This document shows, one piece after another, positions 1 to 5,971 of a DNA stretch of 11,185 nucleotides. Origin of the DNA: Chloroflexota bacterium (GTDB taxonomy: Bacteria > Chloroflexota > Anaerolineae > B4-G1); contig JAUVSX010000050.1 in the NCBI GenBank assembly GCA_030596915.1, forward strand, positions 1-11,185, written 5' to 3'. Each line of letters begins with the position of its first letter. Position 1 is the first letter of the stretch. Under the pieces are notes generated by a model that did no database searches, was not told where the DNA came from, and saw only the letters and a program-made list of their open reading frames with translations. The translations under genes were made by a program, and so were the position numbers.

Positions 1-53
1 AGCCGCAGTTTCGGCGGTGGGCGTGGTGCGCGGAACCTGGGTGGTCAGGCGGT

Positions 54-75
54 GGGAGGGCAGGGAGGGTGGGGG
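54..75 (+). other. G-quadruplex-type motif in repeat copy 1
   Basis: Five runs of three or more G are separated by loops of one or two bases (GGG-A-GGG-CA-GGG-A-GGG-T-GGGGG). This satisfies the standard G3+N1-7 pattern for an intramolecular G-quadruplex on the plus strand. Folding is inferred from pattern only. Confidence 0.6.
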
Positions 76-234
76 AGCTGGTGTGCGTGGCGGAGACTGC
101 CGAGGTGCATTTCAGGGGTGGGGCGACGAAGGTCACTGGATGGCGAAAATCGGTGGTTTGCGGTGGGCGCTGGCTCCGGGCTTGAATGCAGCCGCAGTTT
201 CGGCGGTTGGGGTGGTGCGCGGAACCTGGGCGGT

Positions 235-256
235 GGGAGGGCACGGAGGGTGGGGG
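235..256 (+). other. G-quadruplex-type motif in repeat copy 2
   Basis: This is the equivalent position in the second repeat copy. Four G-runs (GGG-A-GGG-CACGGA-GGG-T-GGGGG) still satisfy the pattern, although a G-to-C change breaks the middle run present in copy 1. Retention of four runs despite the change may be chance or may reflect constraint. Confidence 0.5.
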
Positions 257-373
257 AGCTGGTGTGCGTGGCGGAAACTGCCGAGGTGCAATTCAGGGGT
301 GGGGCGACGAAGGTCATTGGATGGCGAGAATCGGTGGTTTGCGGTGGGCGCTGGCCCAAAGACTGAAATGCAG

Positions 374-397
374 CCGCTTGCCTCCTCCGCCAAGCGG
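374..397. promoter_or_regulatory. Inverted repeat over the -35 region, possible operator
   Basis: CCGCTTG (374-380) and CAAGCGG (391-397) form a perfect 7-base inverted repeat with a 10-base C-rich centre. The left arm overlaps the -35 hexamer and the right arm lies in the spacer of the promoter, which is a classic place for a repressor to bind. Centre-to-centre arm spacing of 17 bases is more than one helical turn. A hairpin role is less likely because the element lies upstream of the predicted transcription start. Confidence 0.45.
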
Positions 398-406
398 CGG
401 TACAAT
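378..406 (+). promoter_or_regulatory. sigma70-type promoter of the ParA/GH1/NUDIX operon
   Basis: TTGCCT at 378-383 and TACAAT at 401-406 are separated by 17 bases. Transcription would start near 413, leaving a leader of about 75 bases before the ParA start codon at 488. It sits immediately after the last tandem repeat. No other gene start lies within reach. Confidence 0.65.
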
Positions 407-487
407 GGAACGAGCATGCGGGAGGTGCCCCTCGCACGTGGTCGATTCTTCCTCAAGGTAACCCAGGCACGCTGACAAAGGGTCAAC

Positions 488-1243
488 ATGGGCCGGCGCA
501 TCGGGGTGCTGAACTACAAAGGCGGCACAGGAAAGACGACTACTGTCGTCAACCTGGGAGCCGCGCTTGCGTTGCGTGGTGCCCGCGTGTTGTGCATCGA
601 TCTCGACGCCCAAGGGAGTCTGGCAACCTGCTTTGGCGTGAGCTACAAGTTTTCGCTCTCTCAACTCTTGCTGGGACAGGTGGGCCCGCGAGAATGCGTG
701 GTGCAGGCGCGGGACAACCTGGACCTCATCCCCAGCGACAGCACCCTGATCCAGGCCGAAGGCGCGATGTGGCGCCTGAATGACAACAGGCAGGCCCGGC
801 AGATGCTCCTCCGGAACACGCGCGGCCTGGATCGCATGTACGACTACGTCTTGCTGGATTTCTCTCCGTCCGCAAGCATCGTGAGCGAATGCGGTCTTCG
901 CTATGCCCAGGAACTGATAGTGCCGGTGAGGACATCGTACCTGGCGCTGGTCGGGACCCGTCAGGTAGTCGAGACGCTGAAGCACGTTGGACGGGTCCCG
1001 GGCCACCACGTTCGGCTGTATCTGACTCTCCCGACTTTCTACTCGCGTCGCCAACGGAAGGACCGTGAGGTTCTGGCCATCCTGCGCCGCCACTTCACGC
1101 ACCGCGTCGCGCATCCCGTGCGGGCCAGCGTCAAGCTCACCGAGGCGCCGAGCCACCGGCAGACGATCTACGAATACTCTCCGCGTAGCTCTGGCGCCAG
1201 CGACTACGCCCGCTTGGCTGAGAGGATCCTCCGCGATGGCTAA
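488..1243 (+). CDS. ParA/Soj-like deviant Walker ATPase, orphan
   Basis: 251-residue ParA/MinD-superfamily ATPase. These ATP-dependent dimeric switches bind DNA or membrane and position cargo such as plasmids, chromosomes or protein complexes. The deviant Walker A motif KGGTGKTT is at residues 11-18, with the signature lysine K11 and catalytic K16. The A' motif DLDAQGS is at 38-44 and Walker B LLDFSPS at 122-128. A Soj-type C-terminal EAPSH is at 219-223, followed by YSPRSSGA. Length is that of small Soj-like ParAs without an N-terminal HTH. Start: ATG at 488 with AAAGGG five bases upstream. No ParB is visible beside it; instead its last 8 bases overlap a GH1 gene. It is therefore unlikely to be a standard chromosome-partitioning pair and may be an orphan ParA that positions another cargo. 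The family assignment is firm; the cargo is unknown. Confidence 0.93.
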   Translation: MGRRIGVLNYKGGTGKTTTVVNLGAALALRGARVLCIDLDAQGSLATCFGVSYKFSLSQLLLGQVGPRECVVQARDNLDLIPSDSTLIQAEGAMWRLNDNRQARQMLLRNTRGLDRMYDYVLLDFSPSASIVSECGLRYAQELIVPVRTSYLALVGTRQVVETLKHVGRVPGHHVRLYLTLPTFYSRRQRKDREVLAILRRHFTHRVAHPVRASVKLTEAPSHRQTIYEYSPRSSGASDYARLAERILRDG

Positions 1244-2945
1244 GGGTGGGCGAGAGCCCAGGCAGAGCATCGGGCACGACCCCTTGGATGAGGTCGACTT
1301 TGAGTGGCTTGAGCGTCAGGATGACGAGACGTCCATTGAGGCTCTCGGCGATGATCCGCTCGAAGGCCTGGGCCCTGGGTTGGCGGACGACGAGCTCCAA
1401 GGGCTGCCGCCAGTTCTCGCGACCGTTCCTTTGCCCAGTGAGGACGACCCGTACAAGGCCGACGGAGCTGAGGCGGTTCCAGGCGAGCCGCGCCCCGGTA
1501 CGCGCGAAGACACAGTTGCCGCAGACCCCGAAGCGATCCGCGCCGATGGTCCATCTTTTCGGCCAGTGGTGTCGATCAGCGAGGTCCTTCGTGCAGAGGA
1601 TCAGCGCCCCGAGGCGACCTTCTTCTTCCCGCATGATTTCAGGTGGGGCGTTTCGGTGGCCGGCAACTCCGTCGAGGGCCACAACCTGGACAGCGAATGG
1701 TGGGCCTGGGAACACGAGAAGGGCCGCATCAAGCTAGGTCACACGTCGGGCGTCGCATGCGATTGGTGGCAGAACGCGGAGGCCGATTTCGACCGAGCCG
1801 CCGAACTGGGTCTCAATGCCCTACGCATGTCGGTTGAATGGTCCCGCGTCGAGCCTGGCCCCGGTGTGTTCGATGAGCACGTGCTTGAACGCTACGCGGA
1901 GATGCTGCGGGGATTGCAGGAGCGGGGCATCGAGCCGATGGTTACGCTACACCATTTCAGCAGTCCGCTCTGGATGGCGGAGCAGGGTGGGTGGGAACAG
2001 CGCAAGTTCGTAGCACTCTTCGCCCGCTACGTGCGTGTGGCTGTCCAGGTGTTGGGTGAGCACTGTGACCTGTGGTGCACCTTCAACGACCCGAACCTGC
2101 ACGCCTACCTTGCCTACACGGAAGGAGTCTTCCCGCCCGGCAAGTCCGACTACAGGGCGACAATCCGCGTGATGCGCCACATGGTTGAGGCCCACGCTGC
2201 TGCGTACAATGAGCTCCACGCTGTGCAGCCTGATGCCCGAGTTGGCCTGTCGCACAACTTCCGCCCTGTCCGCCCGGCCAGCCCTGATGCGTCGGAGGAC
2301 CGCCGCACCGCACGTAGGGCAGACCGCATCTACAATCAGGCCATCGTAGCGGCTCTCGAAACAGGCATCTGGCCGTCGCCGCTGGGGGTCGGGCCTGCGT
2401 TTGGGGTGCGCGGCAAGCTGGACTGGATCGGGATAAGCTACTATGGCAGGGACTTGGTGCAGTTCGACGCCAGGCGCCGACGGGCTGTGCTAGGGCGGCG
2501 CATTCCGGGAGACGGGGCCGAACTGCTCGACGGCGGATACGGTGAGTTCTACGCGCAGGGGATGCTCGAGGGTATCCAACGCCTATCGCGACTTGGGCTT
2601 CCGATCTACGTCACCGAGAATGGCATCCCTGACGACGATGACGACCAGCGTCCGCGGTATCTGGTTGCGCACCTGTACCAGATATGGCGCGCCGTTCAGC
2701 TCTCGTACCCGGTTGTCGGATACTACCATCGCACTCTCGTCGACGGATTCGAGTGGTCCGAGGGATGGACCCAGCGCTTCGGTTTGCTCGCCTTCGACCC
2801 CGGCGCGACTCAGAGGCGACCGCGACGGAGCGCAAACCTCTTCTCCGATATTGTCCACGCCAACTCAATCAGCTCCGAGGCGATCGACGAATACGTTCCC
2901 CGGCTCCGAAACGAGCTGCTACCCGAACCCTCGGGCGACGGATGA
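1236..2945 (+). CDS. Glycoside hydrolase family 1-like protein with acidic N-terminal extension and altered active site
   Basis: 569 residues; GH1 enzymes usually have about 440-480. ATG at 1236 overlaps the ParA stop by 8 bases, so coupled translation is likely; the frame stays open upstream only as a ParA shadow. Residues 1-130 are acidic, proline-rich and low in complexity, with no signal peptide. The GH1 barrel runs from FRWGVS (135-140) to about 545. Conserved parts are VEG (146-148), SVEWSRVEP (199-207), TLHHF (237-241), the nucleophile motif TENG (460-463, E461) and FEW (505-507). Substitutions at usual catalytic or sugar-binding sites are: acid/base motif TFNEP reads TFNDP (D285); the Gln two residues before EG reads S145; the Asn of NYY reads S401; the Trp of W-S-L-x-D-N-FEW reads R499. 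The fold is clear. Beta-glucosidase activity is doubtful: it may be weak, altered, or replaced by a binding role. Probably cytoplasmic. Confidence 0.9.
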   Translation: MAKGGREPRQSIGHDPLDEVDFEWLERQDDETSIEALGDDPLEGLGPGLADDELQGLPPVLATVPLPSEDDPYKADGAEAVPGEPRPGTREDTVAADPEAIRADGPSFRPVVSISEVLRAEDQRPEATFFFPHDFRWGVSVAGNSVEGHNLDSEWWAWEHEKGRIKLGHTSGVACDWWQNAEADFDRAAELGLNALRMSVEWSRVEPGPGVFDEHVLERYAEMLRGLQERGIEPMVTLHHFSSPLWMAEQGGWEQRKFVALFARYVRVAVQVLGEHCDLWCTFNDPNLHAYLAYTEGVFPPGKSDYRATIRVMRHMVEAHAAAYNELHAVQPDARVGLSHNFRPVRPASPDASEDRRTARRADRIYNQAIVAALETGIWPSPLGVGPAFGVRGKLDWIGISYYGRDLVQFDARRRRAVLGRRIPGDGAELLDGGYGEFYAQGMLEGIQRLSRLGLPIYVTENGIPDDDDDQRPRYLVAHLYQIWRAVQLSYPVVGYYHRTLVDGFEWSEGWTQRFGLLAFDPGATQRRPRRSANLFSDIVHANSISSEAIDEYVPRLRNELLPEPSGDG

Positions 2946-3895
2946 GCGACCGCCAAGCGACGTACTGTCCTCATTGCGCGAACCTGATGGACTTCGCCGA
3001 AGTGGGCGGCCGCGTGCGCCAGGTCTGTCCGGCCTGTGGCTTCGTCCTGTACCGGAATCCCGTGCCGGGTGTCGGCGTCTTGATCGAGATGTGCGACGGG
3101 ATTGTGCTGGTACAGCGAGGACAGCCGCCGTTCGTGGGATCGTGGGCTCTGCCGGGCGGCTACATCGAGGAGGACGAGAGCGTCGAGCAGGCGGCGGTAA
3201 GGGAGGCCCGCGAGGAAACCGGGCTCGAGGTGGAGCTAGTGGAGCGCGTCGGCGTGGACTCCTTCCCCGAAGGGCCGGTGCAAAGCGGCATCATCGTCTG
3301 CCACCGCGCCCGCCCGACCGGTGGGAGACTGGAGGCCGGTGACGACGCACAGGATGCGCGGGTCTTCTCGGTGGACGCAATCCCCGAGCAGGTGGCGTTT
3401 CGGACGCATCGCGAGGTGCTTGCCCGGTGGCGGGCTGTTGTGGGCACGCCATCAGAGAAGCCCGCGCCTGGCGTGGTCGTCCGCGAGGCCACCAGCCACG
3501 ACGAGGACCGCGTCATCGAGCTGCTCGGCCTGATCCCTGCAAACGCCTCTCTCGACCCGCTGCATCTGCAAGCCGCGGCCCAGCGCTTCCGCGAACGCTC
3601 GGCGATGGACGTGCTGGTCGCGGACGTCCACGGGATGGTTGTCGGTTTTGTGGCCCTCTCCTTCGTCACAGCCCTCTCAGGGGTGCGTGTGCTGATCACC
3701 GACATGGCAGTGGATCCAGAGCACAGGCGCCGCGGCATCGGTGCGAGGTTGCTTGAGGCAGGCATCCAGCGGGCTGACCGGCGGGGCGCCACCCACCTGC
3801 TGGTCGACACGTCCCGGGGAGACACGGCGACGCGCGAGTTCTATCAGGCTTGCGGCCTCGAATCCGGCGGCGTCGCTTCGATTCGGATCCGCTAG
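2942..3895 (+). CDS. Zinc-ribbon NUDIX hydrolase fused to GNAT acetyltransferase
   Basis: 317 residues. ATG at 2942 overlaps the GH1 stop as ATGA, and this start places the zinc ribbon at the N-terminus as in related NUDIX proteins. Residues 9-32 hold a CPHC...CPAC zinc ribbon like that of NADH pyrophosphatase-type NUDIX proteins. The NUDIX box is complete at 73-95 (G73, E79, then REAREETGL at 87-95), so nucleoside-diphosphate-linked substrates could be hydrolysed with Mg2+. From about residue 178 a second domain is a GNAT N-acetyltransferase, with the acetyl-CoA pyrophosphate loop RRRGIG at 262-267 and a C-terminal FYQACGLES. Each domain appears intact and separate NUDIX and GNAT proteins are common, so fusion suggests linked steps or shared substrate, as yet unknown. 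It is the third gene of the overlapping ParA operon. Exact substrates cannot be read from sequence. Confidence 0.92.
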   Translation: MSDRQATYCPHCANLMDFAEVGGRVRQVCPACGFVLYRNPVPGVGVLIEMCDGIVLVQRGQPPFVGSWALPGGYIEEDESVEQAAVREAREETGLEVELVERVGVDSFPEGPVQSGIIVCHRARPTGGRLEAGDDAQDARVFSVDAIPEQVAFRTHREVLARWRAVVGTPSEKPAPGVVVREATSHDEDRVIELLGLIPANASLDPLHLQAAAQRFRERSAMDVLVADVHGMVVGFVALSFVTALSGVRVLITDMAVDPEHRRRGIGARLLEAGIQRADRRGATHLLVDTSRGDTATREFYQACGLESGGVASIRIR

Positions 3896-3934
3896 GCCTC
3901 GCCACCCGCAGTCGCACCGGCGACAGAGTCAGAA

Positions 3935-3957
3935 GAGCGGCCTCATAGAGGCCGCTC
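3935..3957 (-). terminator. Stem-loop between converging operon and tRNA
   Basis: GAGCGGCCTC (3935-3944), loop ATA and GAGGCCGCTC (3948-3957) make a perfect 10-base stem. On the minus strand it is followed by TTCTGACTCT, a weak T-tract. On the plus strand CCAAGA follows, with no T-run. It is best placed to end the tRNA-Ser transcript and may also hinder read-through from the NUDIX gene. Confidence 0.6.
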
Positions 3958-3965
3958 CAAGACAG

Positions 3966-4050
3966 CGGAAGGAGTGGGATTCGAACCCACGGAGCATTTC
4001 TGCTCACACGTTCTCCAGACGTGTGCCTTCGTCCGCTCGGCCATCCTTCC
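3966..4050 (-). tRNA. tRNA-Ser(GGA)
   Basis: 85-nucleotide class II tRNA on the minus strand. The acceptor stem pairs GGAAGGA with TCCTTCC, and the discriminator base is G. The anticodon stem is CACGT/ACGTG around loop CTGGAGA, giving anticodon GGA at 4014-4016 (reads UCC and UCU). A long variable arm (GAGCA-GAAA-TGCTC) and T arm GTGGG-TTCGAAT-CCCAC identify it as serine. The 3' CCA is not encoded (genomic sequence continues CTG), so it must be added by the CCA-adding enzyme. It has its own promoter upstream and a stem-loop downstream, so it is a single-gene transcript. Confidence 0.96.
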
Positions 4051-4062
4051 CAGTGTTCGGCG

Positions 4063-4091
4063 ATTATACCACACGCCGTGGGGACTCCCAA
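4063..4091 (-). promoter_or_regulatory. Promoter of tRNA-Ser
   Basis: On the minus strand, TTGGGA (4091-4086), a 17-base spacer and a consensus TATAAT (4068-4063) end 12 bases before the mature 5' end of the tRNA. The strong -10 and ideal spacing suit a stable-RNA gene. Confidence 0.75.
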
Positions 4092-4137
4092 GCACGCATC
4101 GGCTGGCGAAGGGGCAGAGCGGCTCGGGTGGCATCAC

Positions 4138-4154
4138 CGGCGCCTCTGGCGCCG
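4138..4154. other. Short GC inverted repeat between divergent promoters
   Basis: CGGCGCC, loop TCT and GGCGCCG form a 7-base perfect stem between the tRNA-Ser and HAD promoters. There is no T-run on either side, so it is not a terminator. It may be a protein site or simply a GC-rich chance palindrome. Confidence 0.25.
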
Positions 4155-4200
4155 CCGCGAGACTGCACGGGGCGGGACTCGCGCTGAACCAGCCCAGTGG

Positions 4201-4206
4201 TAGAAT
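4201..4206 (+). promoter_or_regulatory. -10 element (TAGAAT) of the HAD phosphatase gene
   Basis: TAGAAT ends eight bases before an in-frame GTG at 4215, so the transcript would start at or next to that codon. No clear -35 hexamer is visible 16-18 bases upstream. No ribosome binding site precedes the start. The same layout recurs at 9966 and 10053. Confidence 0.5.
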
Positions 4207-4214
4207 CCGCCGCG

Positions 4215-5021
4215 GTGTTTGACATGGTTCCGAGCCCACCACTGTTCTCAGGCTACGTGTTCGATCTGGATGGCACGGTCTATCTTGGAGACGCCCTGCT
4301 GCCCGGAGCCAAGCGCGCGATCGATGGGCTCCGTCTGGCCGGTTCCCAAGTCGTCTTCCTCAGCAACAAGCCCCTGCAATCTCGCGCTGAGTATGCCGCG
4401 AAGCTCGTTCGACTGGGAATACCCACGCGCGTTGACGAAGTGATCAACTCCTCGTGGGTGCTGACCCGTTGGCTTGAGCAGGAAGCTCCGGGAGCGTCCC
4501 TGTTCGTAATTGGCGAGGCCCCGCTGAAGGCGGAACTCGCGGCGGCCGGCTTCCGCCTGACCGAGCAGGTGAGCGAGATTGACTTCGTCGTGGCCTCCTT
4601 CGATCGTGACTTCCACTATCGGAAGCTCCAGATTGCCTTCGATGCCGTTAGGTCCGGCGCGCGCTTCGTAGCAACCAATGCAGATCCCTATTGCCCGACT
4701 CCGGAAGGAGGACTGCCCGACGCGGGCGCGGTGATTGGAGCGATAGAGGGTTCTACCGGGCGGCAAGTGGAGGTTGTGGCCGGCAAGCCGTCCCTTCTTA
4801 CAGCCCGAGCTATTCTGGATCGCCTGCGTCTGCCTGCGCGGGCGTGTATCGTAGTGGGGGACCGGCTGGCGACGGACATCCGCATGGGTCAGAACGCTGG
4901 GATGGCCACGGCAGTCGTGCTCACGGGCGTGACTACCGAGGAGCTATTGGCTTCCTCAGACGTCCGGCCGGACTTTGTTCTGAAGCGCCTGGACGACCTG
5001 CTGCCCGGACCGACCCGCTGA
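4215..5021 (+). CDS. NagD-like HAD-superfamily phosphatase (class IIA)
   Basis: 268 residues, the usual length for NagD/AraL/4-nitrophenylphosphatase-type HAD enzymes, which remove phosphate from small sugar, nucleotide or cofactor phosphates. Motif I DLDGT at residues 17-21 (D17 nucleophile, D19 acid/base), motif II serine in FLSNKP, motif III lysine in GKPS and motif IV GDRLATD are all intact. A class IIA cap lies between motifs II and III. The start is uncertain: GTG 4215 fits a leaderless transcript from the TAGAAT at 4201; ATG 4224 is the alternative; GTG 4197 would lie upstream of the promoter start. It heads a rightward unit with the MBL-fold hydrolase, whose ribosome binding site overlaps this gene's stop codon. 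Substrate not predictable. Confidence 0.92.
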   Translation: MFDMVPSPPLFSGYVFDLDGTVYLGDALLPGAKRAIDGLRLAGSQVVFLSNKPLQSRAEYAAKLVRLGIPTRVDEVINSSWVLTRWLEQEAPGASLFVIGEAPLKAELAAAGFRLTEQVSEIDFVVASFDRDFHYRKLQIAFDAVRSGARFVATNADPYCPTPEGGLPDAGAVIGAIEGSTGRQVEVVAGKPSLLTARAILDRLRLPARACIVVGDRLATDIRMGQNAGMATAVVLTGVTTEELLASSDVRPDFVLKRLDDLLPGPTR

Positions 5022-5026
5022 GGAGG
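5021..5026 (+). promoter_or_regulatory. Strong ribosome binding site of the MBL-fold gene
   Basis: AGGAGG begins at the last base of the HAD stop codon and lies four bases before ATG 5031. It fixes the start of the MBL-fold gene and implies that both genes share one transcript. Confidence 0.8.
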
Positions 5027-5030
5027 CCCG

Positions 5031-5696
5031 ATGTTGCCTCGCGTGCACAGCATCCACATGGGGGCAGGCACGGCACACCTGATTGAACACGAGCGATGCC
5101 TGGTTCTGGTGGACGCAGGGGTCCCCAGGTTCGAGCGGACGGTCCTGCGTGCTATGCAGCGGCTCGGTCGCAGTGACTTGAGGCTGATCTTCATTACGCA
5201 CGCCCATCTGGACCATTACGGTAGTGCTGCGGCGCTCAGGCGCCTCACCGGGGCCCCCATAGCCATCCATCACGCGGACGAAGCTGCGATGGCCCACGGT
5301 GGGTCACCCATCCGTTCGGCGCGCGGGCTCGGTCGGGGCGCTCTTCCGTTGTTTGAGCGTTTCGAGCCGCGGTTTCGACCAGAACCGACCCCGCCCGATG
5401 TTGTGTTCGGGAATGGAGATACGCTCGAGGCTTTCGGCCTGGACGCAGCGGTCCTGCACACGCCAGGCCACACCGATGGGTCAAGCTGTCTCATCGCCGA
5501 GGACCGCATCGCCTTCGCGGGCGACCTGCTGTCAGGCCGAATCCGACCCCACGTTCAGAACTACTTCGCTGTGGACTGGTCGCTGCTGCCCGCGAGCCTC
5601 CGCCGCCTTCAAGCTGCCCGTCCGGAGCTGGTCTACATTGGGCACAGCCGACGTCCGGTGCGAGGCGAAGCGCTCCAAGGGATGGTTGCAGCGTAG
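5031..5696 (+). CDS. Metallo-beta-lactamase-fold hydrolase
   Basis: 221 residues, compact MBL-fold protein. The dinuclear metal site is complete: HAHLDH at 57-62, H147 in TPGHTDGS, bridging D165 in FAGDLLSG and H205 in YIGHS. The GHTDGS form and small size match the glyoxalase II-like branch rather than true beta-lactamases, so it probably hydrolyses a thioester, lactone or similar small substrate in the cytoplasm. No signal peptide is present. It follows the HAD gene by nine bases and is itself followed by the broken ChbG gene, whose AGGAGG overlaps this stop codon. The three-gene arrangement suggests a lost or shrinking small-molecule (perhaps sugar-related) pathway, but that is inference. 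Confidence 0.92.
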   Translation: MLPRVHSIHMGAGTAHLIEHERCLVLVDAGVPRFERTVLRAMQRLGRSDLRLIFITHAHLDHYGSAAALRRLTGAPIAIHHADEAAMAHGGSPIRSARGLGRGALPLFERFEPRFRPEPTPPDVVFGNGDTLEAFGLDAAVLHTPGHTDGSSCLIAEDRIAFAGDLLSGRIRPHVQNYFAVDWSLLPASLRRLQAARPELVYIGHSRRPVRGEALQGMVAA

Positions 5697-5700
5697 GAGG
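5695..5700 (+). promoter_or_regulatory. Orphaned ribosome binding site before the ChbG remnant
   Basis: AGGAGG overlaps the MBL-fold stop codon. The only start codon at proper distance is TTG 5708, which is not in the frame of the ChbG-like residues. The in-frame GTG 5724 is 23 bases away, too far for this site. This mismatch supports decay of the downstream gene. Confidence 0.55.
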
Positions 5701-5723
5701 CGAGCCATTGGAATCAATCTCGC

Positions 5724-5906
5724 GTGACCGAGAACCAGACTGCCTCGAAGCGGCTGGTTATCAACGCAGACGATATTGGGTGCCCCGACGGCGTCACCGA
5801 GCTAGTGTGCCATCCTGGAACCGTGGGCTGGCGCGCGCGTGACTACGCTGCGCCGCTCGATCCGCGGATCGGCGCGTGCGTCGAGGAGCTGGGGTCGCGT
5901 TCGTGA
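5724..5906 (+). pseudogene. Internally deleted ChbG/YdjC-family carbohydrate deacetylase remnant
   Basis: A 60-residue frame from GTG 5724. Residues KRLVINADDIG match the N-terminus of ChbG/YdjC/HpnK deacetylases (the NADDFG metal motif). Only a few residues later the frame reads ELVCHPG, which in this family lies near the C-terminus, some 180-200 residues downstream. After it, DPRIGACVEELG matches the usual tail. The central barrel and the HxH metal ligands are absent, so no active enzyme is possible; normal length is about 240-300. The frame then stops at 5906, but the neighbouring frame continues as VAFVRCGALV, suggesting an added one-base shift near 5894. It was probably the third gene of the HAD/MBL unit. 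Alternative: a very small expressed peptide, judged unlikely. Confidence 0.75.
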
Positions 5907-5971
5907 GGTGCGGCGCACTGGTGCGCTATCGACGGCGGCGACGACGTGGGAAACGCCTGCCTGGTGGACGC

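Larger units (their letters stand above)
1..371. repeat. Tandem imperfect long repeat, two copies
   Basis: Copy 1 spans 1-189 and copy 2 spans 190-371. Both begin with AGCCGCAGTTTCGGCGG and end in a TGAATGC or TGAAATGC junction. The next AGCCGC at 372-377 looks like the first bases of a third copy that ends there. The copies differ by a handful of substitutions, an 8-base gap (TGGTCAGG-like block present only in copy 1) and a diverged last ~15 bases. Copy 1 starts exactly at the window edge, so the array may continue leftward. The unit is G-rich on the plus strand. Open frames exist through it on both strands, but their proline/arginine-rich or glycine-rich composition does not look like protein. 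No gene is supported in 1-487. Confidence 0.9.

Noticed and set aside
1..371. CRISPR array
   Set aside because: Units of 182-189 bases are directly adjacent with no short-repeat/spacer alternation and no cas gene is present.
45..437. Minus- and plus-strand open frames through the tandem repeat
   Set aside because: Their translations are low-complexity and differ between repeat copies because of an 8-base length difference that shifts the frame; no start with a ribosome binding site supports them.
1065..1235. Upstream extension of the GH1 reading frame
   Set aside because: These codons lie inside ParA in another frame and encode an Arg/Ser-rich shadow; ATG 1236 gives the natural overlap and start.
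314..1270. Long minus-strand open frame (318 codons) opposite ParA
   Set aside because: It lies antisense to an unmistakable ParA gene, has no recognisable motif, and its length follows from the GC-rich codon bias of the real gene.
2684..2941. Upstream extension of the NUDIX/GNAT reading frame
   Set aside because: It overlaps the conserved C-terminal GH1 motifs in another frame; ATG 2942 places the zinc ribbon at the N-terminus and gives an ATGA overlap.
4138..4154. Rho-independent terminator between tRNA-Ser and HAD
   Set aside because: The 7-base stem lacks a T-run on either strand and lies between divergent promoters where no terminator is expected.
5708..5839. TTG-started short frame using the AGGAGG at 5695
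   Set aside because: Spacing is good but the 43-residue translation is Arg-rich and unlike any protein, while the other frame holds clear ChbG motifs.
5913..5926. GCGCAC/GTGCGC palindrome as a terminator for the HAD/MBL unit
   Set aside because: The stem is short and followed by TATCGACGG, with no T-tract; too weak to call.
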